Positions 42,398 through 50,781 of a DNA stretch of 64,000 bases are shown here, one piece after another. A model generated the notes under the pieces. That model saw only the letters and a program-made list of their open reading frames with translations. It made no database searches and was not told the DNA's origin. The DNA is from JANQGH01 sp039177555 (GTDB taxonomy: Bacteria > Pseudomonadota > Alphaproteobacteria > DSM-16000 > Inquilinaceae), in the NCBI GenBank assembly GCA_039177555.1, contig JBCDFV010000012.1, positions 57,545 to 121,544 on the forward strand, given 5' to 3'. The position numbers were made by a program, and so were the translations under genes. The stretch's first letter is position 1; each line of letters begins with the position of its first letter.

Positions 42398-43168
42398 GTG
42401 AAGTTGGATGGCAGGACCGCCCTGGTGACCGGCGGCGCCAGGGGCATCGGCGCCGCGATCGTTGAACGCTACATCGATGAGGGCGCGCGCGTGGCGGTCG
42501 CCGATCTGTTGGCCAATGAAGCCATCGCGCTGGCCAGCCGGTTCGGCGACAAGGCCATCGGGCTGCCGTTGGACGTGACGGATCAATCGTCGATCGACGC
42601 CGCTGTTCAGGCCGCCGCCGACCGGTTCGGTGGCATCGACATCCTAGTCAACAACGCCGCCATCTTCGACATGGCACCGATCCTCGACATTACCGAGGCC
42701 AGCTACGACCGCGTATTCGCGGTCAACGTAAAGGGCATGCTGTTCACCTTGCAGGCCGTGGCAAGGCGCATGGTCCAACAGGGGCGGGGCGGCAAGATCA
42801 TCAACATGGCGTCGCAGGCAGGCCGGCGCGGCGAAGCGCTTGTCGCCGTCTATTGCGCCAGCAAGGCCGCCGTGATCAGCCTCACCCAGTCGGCCGGGCT
42901 GGACCTGATCCGGCACGGCATCAATGTCAACGGCATCTCCCCCGGTGTCGTCGACACGCCCATGTGGGACGAGGTCGACGCCCTGTTCGCCCGGTATGAG
43001 GGCCGTCCGCTGGGGGAGAAAAAGCGCCTGGTCGGCGAGGCCGTTCCCCACGGCCGTATGGGCCGTCCCGACGACCATGTCGGTGCGGCTGTGTTCCTGG
43101 CCTCGTCTGACTCCGACTATGTGGTTGCCCAGACCCTGAACGTCGACGGCGGCAACTGGATGAGCTAA
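42398..43168 (+). CDS. smoS: Sorbitol (L-iditol 2-) dehydrogenase SmoS
   Basis: A 256-residue SDR very close to SmoS of Rhodobacter sphaeroides: NNAAIFDMAPI, IINMASQAGRRGEALV, YCASKAAVISLTQSAG, GRMGRPDDHVG and the end VDGGNWMS are near-identical to that enzyme as I recall it. It oxidises D-glucitol to D-fructose (and galactitol to tagatose) with NAD, in the cytoplasm. The start is GTG 42398, five bases after the previous SDR. It is the best substrate marker for the whole operon. Confidence 0.93.
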   Translation: MKLDGRTALVTGGARGIGAAIVERYIDEGARVAVADLLANEAIALASRFGDKAIGLPLDVTDQSSIDAAVQAAADRFGGIDILVNNAAIFDMAPILDITEASYDRVFAVNVKGMLFTLQAVARRMVQQGRGGKIINMASQAGRRGEALVAVYCASKAAVISLTQSAGLDLIRHGINVNGISPGVVDTPMWDEVDALFARYEGRPLGEKKRLVGEAVPHGRMGRPDDHVGAAVFLASSDSDYVVAQTLNVDGGNWMS

Positions 43169-43239
43169 GCGCCGGCAATTGCAATCCCAATCACGATGTT
43201 GTACGGGGTGAGGCAAGTTCAATCTCGGGGGCGATTGCA

Positions 43240-43728
43240 ATGCGGTTTCTTGTTGTGTGCGGCGTGGCCTTGCTATTGGCTGCCTGTCAAGGCACGACGG
43301 TCGACGGCACGAGCGGCGATCGGGCGGCGCAATCCATCAGCCTGACGTCAGGTTTCCTGCCTGATCCGCGCCAGCGCGATTTCGAGATCGTGCCGTTTGA
43401 GACCGCGGTCTCACCCATCGCTTGCCCCGGATTCTATCCGGCCCGGCCGGCCTTGGAACTGCAATTTCAAGCCACCAGCACGTTCGACCTTTTCTTTTAT
43501 GGGCGAGGGTATGATGGCGCCGATTTGGTATTGGGTGTCGTGACCCCTGAGGGGGAAATCCTGTGCAACGACGATGGCTGGTATGACTTGAACCCGCGCG
43601 TCGTCGTCGGCGCGCCGAGCAGCGGGCGATACCTGGTCTGGATCGGCACCTACACCGGCGCGCCGGCGAGCGCCCGGCTGTTCATCTCAGAACTGTCTCA
43701 GGGTCCGCAGATCAGAGATCTCCGCTAG
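43240..43728 (+). CDS. Putative lipoprotein with PPC-like domain, copy 1
   Basis: A 162-residue protein with a lipoprotein signal (VCGVALLLAAC, Cys16 as lipid site). The mature part contains a strand-rich domain (about 80-155: YDGADLVLGVVTPEGE, CNDDGWYDLNPR, GRYLVWIGTYTG) like bacterial pre-peptidase C-terminal domains that sit on the cell surface or in the periplasm. It is paralogous to the next gene (about 60% identical over the domain by eye). Function unknown; the pair is unrelated to the smo operon upstream. Confidence 0.8.
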   Translation: MRFLVVCGVALLLAACQGTTVDGTSGDRAAQSISLTSGFLPDPRQRDFEIVPFETAVSPIACPGFYPARPALELQFQATSTFDLFFYGRGYDGADLVLGVVTPEGEILCNDDGWYDLNPRVVVGAPSSGRYLVWIGTYTGAPASARLFISELSQGPQIRDLR

Positions 43729-43794
43729 GGCAAAGGGAAGGCGGCCTCCGCGCCCACCTGTTGTTTGATCACCCACCTCCGGAAGAGATCGTTC

Positions 43795-44289
43795 ATGCGC
43801 TTGGCCCTGTTCGTGATCCTTTCGCTGATGCTGACGGCCTGTCAAAGCACGCAAAGCTCGGCACCGGACGTCGAGCCGCTGGCCGGCGCGGTCAGCCTTG
43901 TCACCGGGTTCGTCCCCGATCCCGAAACGTTTACGGTCGACATCATGCCGGTTGCGGCCCAGCCGCCAGGCACTAAGCTGACATGCGTGGGCTTTTATCC
44001 CAGTCAGCCCGCCGTCGACCTCCAGTATCGGGCCGGCAGCGAATATGACCTCTATTTCTATGCGCGCGGCTTCGACGGGGCCGACCTGACGATGGGCGTG
44101 GTGACGCCGGAGGGCGAGGTCTTTTGCAACGATGATGGCTGGTATGGCTTGAACCCGCGCATCATGATCGGCGTGCCGGCAACCGGGCTATACCGGGTTT
44201 GGATCGGCACCTATAGGGGCCAGCCGGCGCGCGCGCGGCTCTTCATTTCCGAACTGGACCAGCCTGCCAATATCCGCACCTTTCCATAG
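43795..44289 (+). CDS. Putative lipoprotein with PPC-like domain, copy 2
   Basis: A 164-residue tandem paralogue of the preceding gene, starting at ATG 43795 behind GGAAGAG. The lipobox is MLTAC (Cys16). The domain keeps FDGADLTMGVVTPEGE, CNDDGWYGLNPR and YRVWIGTYRGQPARARLFISEL. The N-terminal linker after the lipid Cys has diverged most. Two conserved Cys in the mature part of each copy could form a disulfide. The pair arose by local duplication; function unknown. Confidence 0.8.
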   Translation: MRLALFVILSLMLTACQSTQSSAPDVEPLAGAVSLVTGFVPDPETFTVDIMPVAAQPPGTKLTCVGFYPSQPAVDLQYRAGSEYDLYFYARGFDGADLTMGVVTPEGEVFCNDDGWYGLNPRIMIGVPATGLYRVWIGTYRGQPARARLFISELDQPANIRTFP

Positions 44290-44318
44290 TCCGACGCGGT
44301 CCGGCACGCGGGTAGGGG

Positions 44319-44656
44319 CTAGTCGTCCTGGCCGCAATAGCTTTCCGGCTCGATTGACCCGGCGCCGGTGTCTTCGATCTCCTTCGTCCGCTGCCAAACA
44401 CGTCATGCGTGATCGGGCTCTTGCCGGTGTCGATGTCGGCGTCGCGCACGATCGCCAGGCGCTCGACCATCGTCTCGATCGTCGGCAAGGGCTCGCCGCG
44501 CCTGGCCTGCACGCCGCCGACAGGCGATGGCGCAACACGGATTCGGTGGCCTCTAGGGCCTTGGCCGCCTCACGTTTATCCATGCCCATGACGTCGCGCA
44601 GAACCAGGGCGGCCTGATCGGCTGAGTTTCGCCAATGTCTTGAACTCGCTTGGTGA
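44319..44656 (-). pseudogene. Frameshifted remnant of an RNA polymerase sigma factor (region 4)
   Basis: Reading the minus strand across three frames gives one coherent chain: SPSEFKTLAKLS, then ADQAALVLRDVMGMDKREAAKALEATESVLRHRLSAA, then ARRGEPLPTIETMVERLA and on to HDVFGSG, then TKEIEDTGAGSIEPESYCGQDD and a stop at 44319. The second piece is a sigma-70 region 4 helix-turn-helix of the type ending in SVLRHRLSAAR. At least three frameshifts and the loss of region 2 show it is dead. It fills the ~520-base gap before the saccharopine-dehydrogenase-like gene; nothing else is seen there. Confidence 0.65.
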
Positions 44657-44810
44657 CGAAATCGCTTGGTGACTCTGCCGGCCGAGGTTTCGACGGATCG
44701 TCGGAATGATCGACGGAATGCCGGCTTCGCTGCCGATGGCCGACCCGATGCGTGTGGCACCCGTCGCTGTTTTGCGGTCAGCTAGGCCGGACGATCTGGA
44801 GGGGTGATCC

Positions 44811-45926
44811 ATGGCGGAAAAAATACGCGTGCTGGTTGCCGGCGCTGGCACGATCGGTCAGAGCATCGGTGCCATGCTGACGGCATCGGGCGCCTACGAT
44901 GTCACAATCGCCGACCATGACGATGCGGCCCTGGAGCGGACGACGCCTGCCCACGCAGCCAAGACCCTTCGCCTGGACATGGCAGATGCCGACGCCCTGA
45001 AACGGGCCTTGGATGGCCAGTTTGCGGTGCTCAGCGCGTTGCCTTTCTACTTGACCCAGGGGCTTGCCGAGGCGGCCGCCGGGGCCGGTGTCCACTATCT
45101 CGATTTGACCGAGGATGTCGCCAGCACCAAGGCGGTACGGGCGCTCGCGGAAACGGCCGACAGCGCCTTCATTCCGCAATGTGGTCTCGCACCCGGCTTC
45201 GTCTCGATCGTCGCCTTCGACCTGGCGACCCATTTCGACAGTCTCGACAGTCTGCGCATGCGGGTCGGTGCGCTGCCGCAATACCCGTCGAATGCCCTGA
45301 ACTATAACCTGACCTGGAGCACGGACGGGGTCATCAACGAGTACATCGAACCTTGCGAGGCGGTCGTGGACGGCAGGCGGCGCGAGGTGTCGGCGCTTGG
45401 CGATCTGGAGGAATTCTCGCTCGACGGCGTCCGGTTCGAGGCCTTCAACACCTCCGGCGGCTTAGGCTCCCTGTGCGACACGCTCGACGGCAATGTGCGC
45501 ATGCTGAATTACAAGACCATCCGCTATCCCGGCCACTGCTTCATCATGAAGGCGCTGTTGAACGATCTGGGCCTGCGCAACCGGCGCGATCTCTTGCGCG
45601 ACATCCTGGTCAACGCCATTCCCGCCACCCATCAGGACGTGGTGGTCATCTTCGTCACGGCCACCGGCGACCGCAACGGCGTCTTCCTGCAAGAGACCTT
45701 CGCCCGTAAGGTCCACGGCCGAAACCTGAACGGCGTCGACTTCTCGGCCATTCAGCTTACCACCGCCGCCGGTATCTGTGGCGCCCTGGATCTGCTGGTG
45801 AATGGGGAACTGCCGCCGCGTGGCCTGATCCGGCAGGAAGACATCCGGCTTGGCGCCTTTCTGGCCAACCGGTTCGGCGCCTACTACGCCGATCCGGAAC
45901 TGAGCGAGCAGGTCAAGGTCGCCTGA
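44811..45926 (+). CDS. Saccharopine dehydrogenase-like NAD(P)-binding protein
   Basis: A 371-residue protein with a Rossmann start (VLVAGAGTIGQSIGAML) and the saccharopine-dehydrogenase layout: YLDLTEDVASTKAV, CGLAPGFVSIVA and a long substrate domain with a TWSTDGVINEY stretch. The family includes lysine-pathway and polyamine enzymes. It is followed by an Lrp/AsnC regulator and a DadA-like oxidase gene on the same strand, pointing to amino-acid catabolism, perhaps of lysine or a D-amino acid. The exact reaction is not assigned. Confidence 0.85.
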   Translation: MAEKIRVLVAGAGTIGQSIGAMLTASGAYDVTIADHDDAALERTTPAHAAKTLRLDMADADALKRALDGQFAVLSALPFYLTQGLAEAAAGAGVHYLDLTEDVASTKAVRALAETADSAFIPQCGLAPGFVSIVAFDLATHFDSLDSLRMRVGALPQYPSNALNYNLTWSTDGVINEYIEPCEAVVDGRRREVSALGDLEEFSLDGVRFEAFNTSGGLGSLCDTLDGNVRMLNYKTIRYPGHCFIMKALLNDLGLRNRRDLLRDILVNAIPATHQDVVVIFVTATGDRNGVFLQETFARKVHGRNLNGVDFSAIQLTTAAGICGALDLLVNGELPPRGLIRQEDIRLGAFLANRFGAYYADPELSEQVKVA

Positions 45927-46031
45927 TCCGGTTTCGCCGTTGGCTGCGTGGGCGTATGCGAATTTCCGTGCCTCAGCCTACGGATTGCCGGATCATGCGG
46001 CCTCGATCTGGCAAGCGGAGCCGCGGGCACC

Positions 46032-46526
46032 ATGGACTATTTCAGGGACGATACCGACCGACGGCTGGCCTCCTTGCTGCAGGCGAACGCGCGGGCATCG
46101 ACCGCGTCGCTCGCCCGCCAGCTCGGCATCGCACGCTCGACCGTCCATGAACGCATCGCCAGGCTAGAACGGACAGGGGCCATCACCGGCTATGCCGCGA
46201 TCCTGGCGCGCAAGCCGGCCGACGAAAACTCGCAAGCCCTGGTGATGCTCTCGGTCAATCAGCAGAAGTCACGCCAGGTGGTCGACCGGCTGAATGCATT
46301 TCCCGAGATCAAGCTGGCGCTGGCGGTAAGTGGCGAGCATGACCTGTTCTTGAGCGTCGAGGCGCTGCGCCTTGAAGACCTCGACGCCCTCCTCGACGAA
46401 ATTGCGGAGATCCCAGGGGTTGAGCGAACCAAATCCTGGATCGTGCTCGCGCGCAAGTTCGATCGCCGCCATCACGAGACCCTCCGGCATGCCGGCCGCG
46501 GTGCCGGTCCCGATTCCAACGGCTGA
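46032..46526 (+). CDS. Lrp/AsnC family transcriptional regulator
   Basis: A 164-residue regulator: winged helix-turn-helix at about 5-50 (RLASLLQANARASTASLARQLGIARSTVHERIARLE), then the RAM effector domain with VMLSVNQ and GEHDLFLSV. ATG 46032 gives the normal family length; an upstream in-frame start at 45948 is not needed. It lies between the saccharopine-dehydrogenase-like gene and the DadA-like gene, the classic place for a local amino-acid-responsive activator. Confidence 0.9.
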   Translation: MDYFRDDTDRRLASLLQANARASTASLARQLGIARSTVHERIARLERTGAITGYAAILARKPADENSQALVMLSVNQQKSRQVVDRLNAFPEIKLALAVSGEHDLFLSVEALRLEDLDALLDEIAEIPGVERTKSWIVLARKFDRRHHETLRHAGRGAGPDSNG

Positions 46527-46615
46527 ATGCTAAGGTCCGGTCGGTCCCGCCGCAGGTGGGATTCTGACTGTCGCCCGCAAAGGTGGCCGAGGCAACGAGA
46601 ACAAGGAGAGCGCGC

Positions 46616-47848
46616 GTGCACGTCGCCATCGTCGGAGGGGGGATCGTCGGTGTTTCGACGGCGGAATGGCTGCGCCGTCAAGGCGCCGAGGTCACGCTGA
46701 TCGACCGCGGCGTTGCCGATCAGGCGGCGTCGTTCGGCAATGGCGGTGTCCTGGCCCGCTGCGCCATCGTGCCGGTGTCGGTTCCGGGCCTGCTCGCCCA
46801 GGCACCCGCCATGCTGCTGAATCCGAACAAGCCGCTGTTCCTGCGCTGGTCGTACCTGCCGCGGATGCTGCCCTGGCTCGCTTCCTTCCTTGCGGCGGGC
46901 AAGGCCGACAGGGTGCGCGAGACCGCGGCCGGCCTGATGCCGCTGCTGTCCGATACGGTGGAGCAGCATCAGGCGCTGGCGAAAGGTACGCCCGCCGAAC
47001 GCTGGATCGTTCCTGGCGACTATCTCTATGTCTATCGCGACCGGGCGGCGTTTCAGCAGGACGCGTTTGGCTGGGCGCTTCGGCACGAGCACGGCATTAC
47101 CGGGGACGAAATGGACGCCGAGGCGCTGCGTGCCTTCGATCCCGCCATCGGGCCGACGGCGGGCTTCGCCTATCGCATGACGGATCACGGCCGGATCACC
47201 AATCCGGGCGCCTATGTCGCCGACCTGACCGCCTGGTTCGAGGGCCAGGGCGGCAAGCGGATCATCGCCGACGTCAACTCGATCGAGCCCGACGAAGCCG
47301 GTGTTCGCGTCCGATATCAGGGCGGCGAGTTCAGTGCCGACCGACTGGCCATTTGCGGCGGCGCCTGGTCGAAGACGCTGGTCGAGCCGTTAGGCCATAA
47401 GGTGAAGCTGGAAAGCGAACGCGGCTATCACATGGTCTTCGAGAACCCAAGTAACCAGCCGCCCGCTCCCTACATGGTCGCCGACGGCAAGTTCGTGGCC
47501 ACACCGATGGAAAACGGCCTGCGGATCGCCGGCATTGCTGAGTTCGGCGGCCTGAAGCAACCTCCCGGCAAGGCGCCGATCGCGCTGTTGGAAAGGGGCA
47601 TCCAGCGCCTCTATCCGGGCTTCACGTCATCGGGCAAACGCGCCTGGATGGGCCACCGCCCCTCGACCGCGGACAGCCTGCCGGTGCTGGGCGGATCGCA
47701 AACGCACCCGAGAGTGTTCTTTGGTTTTGGCCACCACCACATCGGCCTGACGTCCGGGCCAAAATCCGGGCGCTTGCTGGCCGACCTGATCCTCGGCGGC
47801 CGCCCGAACATCGATGTCGATCCCTATCGGATCGAAAGGTTCAGTTGA
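46616..47848 (+). CDS. dadA: FAD-dependent D-amino acid dehydrogenase-like oxidoreductase
   Basis: A 410-residue DadA-type flavoprotein. The FAD-binding dinucleotide fold opens VAIVGGGIVGVSTAEWLRRQGAEVTLID; ASFGNGG and the late GFGHHHIGLTSGPKSGR are characteristic. These membrane-associated enzymes oxidatively deaminate D-amino acids and feed electrons to the respiratory chain. GTG 46616 is placed by AAGGAG about seven bases upstream. A decayed fragment of a second dadA lies at 49654, on the far side of the RTX gene. Confidence 0.85.
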   Translation: MHVAIVGGGIVGVSTAEWLRRQGAEVTLIDRGVADQAASFGNGGVLARCAIVPVSVPGLLAQAPAMLLNPNKPLFLRWSYLPRMLPWLASFLAAGKADRVRETAAGLMPLLSDTVEQHQALAKGTPAERWIVPGDYLYVYRDRAAFQQDAFGWALRHEHGITGDEMDAEALRAFDPAIGPTAGFAYRMTDHGRITNPGAYVADLTAWFEGQGGKRIIADVNSIEPDEAGVRVRYQGGEFSADRLAICGGAWSKTLVEPLGHKVKLESERGYHMVFENPSNQPPAPYMVADGKFVATPMENGLRIAGIAEFGGLKQPPGKAPIALLERGIQRLYPGFTSSGKRAWMGHRPSTADSLPVLGGSQTHPRVFFGFGHHHIGLTSGPKSGRLLADLILGGRPNIDVDPYRIERFS

Positions 47849-48429
47849 CGGATCTGCCGCCGGTTCATCGAGCCGCGCCTCGACACGCCATTGCGCACCA
47901 AGCAACCCGCTGAGACACTGAAGCCTTATGCCACTCGGATTGTCGCCGTCACTTTCGGTTAGCGACAGGGCTGGTCAGCGGAGAAGCTGCTTGCAACCTA
48001 CATTGAGGCAACGAAGGGAGCATCGATGATAGTTAAGCAGGTCGCATTTGGCGCGCGGGGATCTGACGCCGACGGCCCGCGCAGCACAGCTTCAACCAAC
48101 CCGCAAGGTTGCACGGCTCCCGGACCAAATCCGAAGTGAAGTCACTTAGTGTGGTCTGCTCTGTCTCCGGATGATCTGACTCTCAGCAATCCGACCAACC
48201 CATGTCACAGTTGGAAATTGTAGCGTTGGTTCCAAAGCATTTGGACCGGTGAAAATGAGACTCTCATCCATGGATTAACTGTGACTCCACGGGTTTAAAA
48301 TGTTGCGAAATTATCGTTTTTGGTGAAGAGGCTGAGTGCTCTCTACCTTATCGGCGGTCGACTGCTGGGCGTGCTTACAAAAAAGAGTTGTATTTGATCT
48401 CTAGCAACTTGAACTAAGTGGAGGCGGTA
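47849..48429. other. Less GC-rich gap before the RTX gene
   Basis: About 580 bases, visibly richer in A/T than the flanks, without a long gene. It holds one short frame with a ribosome site (48026-48139) and a 13-base palindrome ATGAGA-C-TCTCAT (48255-48267) that might be an operator. The segment next to 48430 must hold the RTX gene promoter, but no clear box pair was found. Composition suggests acquired DNA. Confidence 0.5.
48026..48139 (+). CDS. Possible 37-residue small protein
   Basis: ATG 48026 lies six bases behind GAAGGGAG and opens 37 codons (MIVKQVAFGARGSDADG... ending NPK). The composition is Gly/Pro/Ser/Thr-rich with one Cys. There is no recognisable family or membrane segment, and chance is a real alternative. 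Confidence 0.25.
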   Translation: MIVKQVAFGARGSDADGPRSTASTNPQGCTAPGPNPK

Positions 48430-49578
48430 ATGGCGTATGGGAATTGGGAGACCCAAAAGAGCAAGTTCTTCTTTATCGACACCGGCGACGAAGACAGGGC
48501 TACGATCGGCCCGGTAGGCGCTAGTCCACCGATTGTGCTGACGTCCGAAAACCAGGTCGTCACCTCAGGCGATACTGTCTTTGTGGCAGGCGTTTTTCCA
48601 ACCAAGTTTCTGGGCGGATACTCTCCCAATCAGGGCACAACGGATAATGGGTTGGTGCTCGAATACGGAACCTATCAAAGTTGGTTCGGCATCCCGAGGC
48701 AACTCGCCATTTGGCATACCGACGATGGCCAGGTGAAAACGCCAGAGAAAGGTGACATCGAAGGCAGTTACACAATGCCTGACCCAACAGCTGAGGATTC
48801 GTTTACGTCGACGGCCGCCGCGCTGGGACAAGTCAGTTTCGCGCTGGAGACATACAGCGACGATCAGGAGACGATCGATGCCTTCAAAGCGGGGGTGGAG
48901 AAGGTCGTCCAAAATGACGGGGCAGCGACCAGTTTCAGCCTGCCCAACGATGCCGATTGGTATTTCAGCTTTGACAATGGTGGTGTCAAGAACCTGGGGA
49001 ACGGGGACGATTTGGGCGCCGGGGGTGAAGGAAACGATGTCATAAGCGGGGGAAGAGGAAATGATCTTGTGTACGCGAAATCTGGCTTCAACATCCTGTC
49101 TGGTGATGCCGGCAATGATTGGATCATTGGCGGCGACGAAAAGGATTTTCTCTTCGGCGGATCTGGAGATGACGAGATCGAGGATCTTGGCGGAGGCGCG
49201 GTTGTGTCCGGCGGGTCGGGAAACGACATCCTCAAAGCTGGCGAGGGTTACAACGTTCTCAAGGGCGGGCGGGGCGATGACACGTTCACTGCGACGGCCT
49301 TCGAGTTCGACGGTGATTGGATCAAGGACTTCGCGGCTGGGGATACGATCGTCATCGAGGGTTTCGGCTTCGATGTCGAGGTCGCAACTGGTTGGTTCGG
49401 CCGTTCGGAGATCAAGTTCGACACCGACAACGATGGTTCGTTAGACGGCTCAATCCGGCTGGGGGGCTTCTTTGGACGGCGCAAGGAGTTCGATATCGAT
49501 CAAACTGGCGACGACACCATCATCACCGTTTTGGACGAAAGCGCCGGTTGGGGGTCCGGTTGGTGGGACTTTTTTTGA
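48430..49578 (+). CDS. RTX-type calcium-binding repeat protein
   Basis: A 382-residue acidic protein. Residues 1-190 form an N-terminal domain without a recognised family. About 195-290 contain a run of glycine-rich nonapeptide repeats of GGxGxDxxx type (GGEGNDVIS, GGRGNDLVY, GDAGNDWII, GGSGDDEIE, GGSGNDILK, GGRGDDTFT) that bind calcium as a beta-roll. A strand-rich, acidic C-terminus follows. There is no N-terminal signal peptide, as expected for type I secretion by a C-terminal signal; no type I exporter genes are in the window. ATG 48430 lies five bases after GGAGG. Base composition is lower in GC than its neighbours. Confidence 0.85.
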   Translation: MAYGNWETQKSKFFFIDTGDEDRATIGPVGASPPIVLTSENQVVTSGDTVFVAGVFPTKFLGGYSPNQGTTDNGLVLEYGTYQSWFGIPRQLAIWHTDDGQVKTPEKGDIEGSYTMPDPTAEDSFTSTAAALGQVSFALETYSDDQETIDAFKAGVEKVVQNDGAATSFSLPNDADWYFSFDNGGVKNLGNGDDLGAGGEGNDVISGGRGNDLVYAKSGFNILSGDAGNDWIIGGDEKDFLFGGSGDDEIEDLGGGAVVSGGSGNDILKAGEGYNVLKGGRGDDTFTATAFEFDGDWIKDFAAGDTIVIEGFGFDVEVATGWFGRSEIKFDTDNDGSLDGSIRLGGFFGRRKEFDIDQTGDDTIITVLDESAGWGSGWWDFF

Positions 49579-49653
49579 TCCCTGGACGGGATGTCGCGAC
49601 GTAAACCCTAATTCCTGTGATGGTCAACACGCCGAAACGAGGCGGTCGTCACC

Positions 49654-49737
49654 AGAAATGAACTGAACGTTGAGGCGCTGAACCGCTTTAACGCTACGAT
49701 CGGGCCGACCTCTGGTTTCTGCTATCGCGTATCAGGC
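49654..49737 (+). pseudogene. Remnant of a second dadA
   Basis: In the frame beginning TRNELNVEALNR the plus strand reads IGPTSGFCYRV, matching EMDAEALRAF...IGPTAGFAYRM of the intact DadA (about residues 163-188) at roughly 13 of 25 positions. No start, no FAD fold and no C-terminus accompany it. It is the leftover of a diverged paralogue at the right edge of the RTX block. Confidence 0.6.
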
Positions 49738-49761
49738 ATTTGCGAAGGGCTTTCTCGTCGC

Positions 49762-50781
49762 TCAGATCGTTTCCGTCACCTTGGACAGATGGCGCGGCTG
49801 GTCGGGCGACAGACCCCTGGCAACCGATAGCGCGGCCACGAACGGATAGAACGCCGCGATCGTGACGATCGGGTCCAGCATTGGGTGTAACGGCGCGGGC
49901 AGCGGCAGCGCGATGCCGCCCTCAACCGGCGCGCCGGCGCACAGGACATTGGCGCCGTCACGCGCCAGTTCCGCGAGAGTGCTCACAGTGCTGTCGGCAT
50001 CCGGCCCGGAAGGGGCCAGGCCTAAGATCGGATAGCCTTTCTCGACCAGGACGCGCGGGCCGTGCATGACCTCCGCCGCGCTGAAGGCTTCGGCCTGCAG
50101 CGCGCAGGTTTCCTTCAACTTCAGGGCGGCCTCTCCGGCGACGGACAGGCTGGCGCCACGGGCGATGACCAGCATGTGGTCGACGGGTCGAAGCAGGTCC
50201 AGGGCGCGCGACCAGTCCTGGGACAGGGCCTCTTCCAGCCGATCGGGCAGGGCGGTGAGGGCGTCGGCCAGATCCTGGCGGCCCGACCAGGCCGTTACCA
50301 GCCGCGCCATCCCGACCAGACTGGCGACGAACGTCTTGGTCGCCGCAACCGCGTTTTCGTCGCCGGCATGGTGCGGCAGTACGGTATCGGCGAGGTCGGC
50401 CAGCGGCGACGCCGGCTTGTTGACCAAGGCCACGGTGCGCGAGCCGCCCTCTTTGACCCGCTGGAACGTCTGCACCAGGTCGGGGCTGCGCCCGCTTTGC
50501 GACACGGCCAGCGCCAAGGCGCCGCCGGCTTTCAGCCGCGCGTCGTGCAGCGTTACCGTCGACGGCGCCAGCGAGCCGCACATGACGCCGAGCAGCGTTT
50601 CGATGATGAACGCGCCGTAACTGGTCGCCTGACCGGACGAGCCGCGCCCTAGCATGGCGACAAACGGCGGCGGCTCACGCGCAAGGTCGGCTGCCAGCCG
50701 GTCATAAAGATCGGTGTCCTTCGCCAGTAAGCGGCTGGCCACGGCAGGGCATTGCCGCGCCTCTTCAAGCATCACGGACAT
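49762..50781 (-). CDS. SIS domain amino-sugar isomerase/deaminase (GlmS C-terminal-like)
   Basis: A 339-residue protein of two SIS domains like the isomerase half of GlmS, without the glutaminase domain. Sugar-phosphate loops are visible in LGRGSSGQATSYG and ALAVSQSGRSPDL; GEAALKLKETCALQAEAF carries the family Glu. In amino-sugar operons such stand-alone proteins deaminate glucosamine-6-phosphate to fructose-6-phosphate, replacing NagB. ATG 50781 overlaps the nagA stop by 17 bases. It is last in the kinase-regulator-nagA-SIS operon. Confidence 0.87.
   Translation of the reverse strand: MSVMLEEARQCPAVASRLLAKDTDLYDRLAADLAREPPPFVAMLGRGSSGQATSYGAFIIETLLGVMCGSLAPSTVTLHDARLKAGGALALAVSQSGRSPDLVQTFQRVKEGGSRTVALVNKPASPLADLADTVLPHHAGDENAVAATKTFVASLVGMARLVTAWSGRQDLADALTALPDRLEEALSQDWSRALDLLRPVDHMLVIARGASLSVAGEAALKLKETCALQAEAFSAAEVMHGPRVLVEKGYPILGLAPSGPDADSTVSTLAELARDGANVLCAGAPVEGGIALPLPAPLHPMLDPIVTIAAFYPFVAALSVARGLSPDQPRHLSKVTETI

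Noticed and set aside
48430..49578. RTX repeats as a CRISPR-like or tandem DNA repeat
   Set aside because: The repetition is at protein level (GGxGxD nonapeptides) and DNA copies are diverged.
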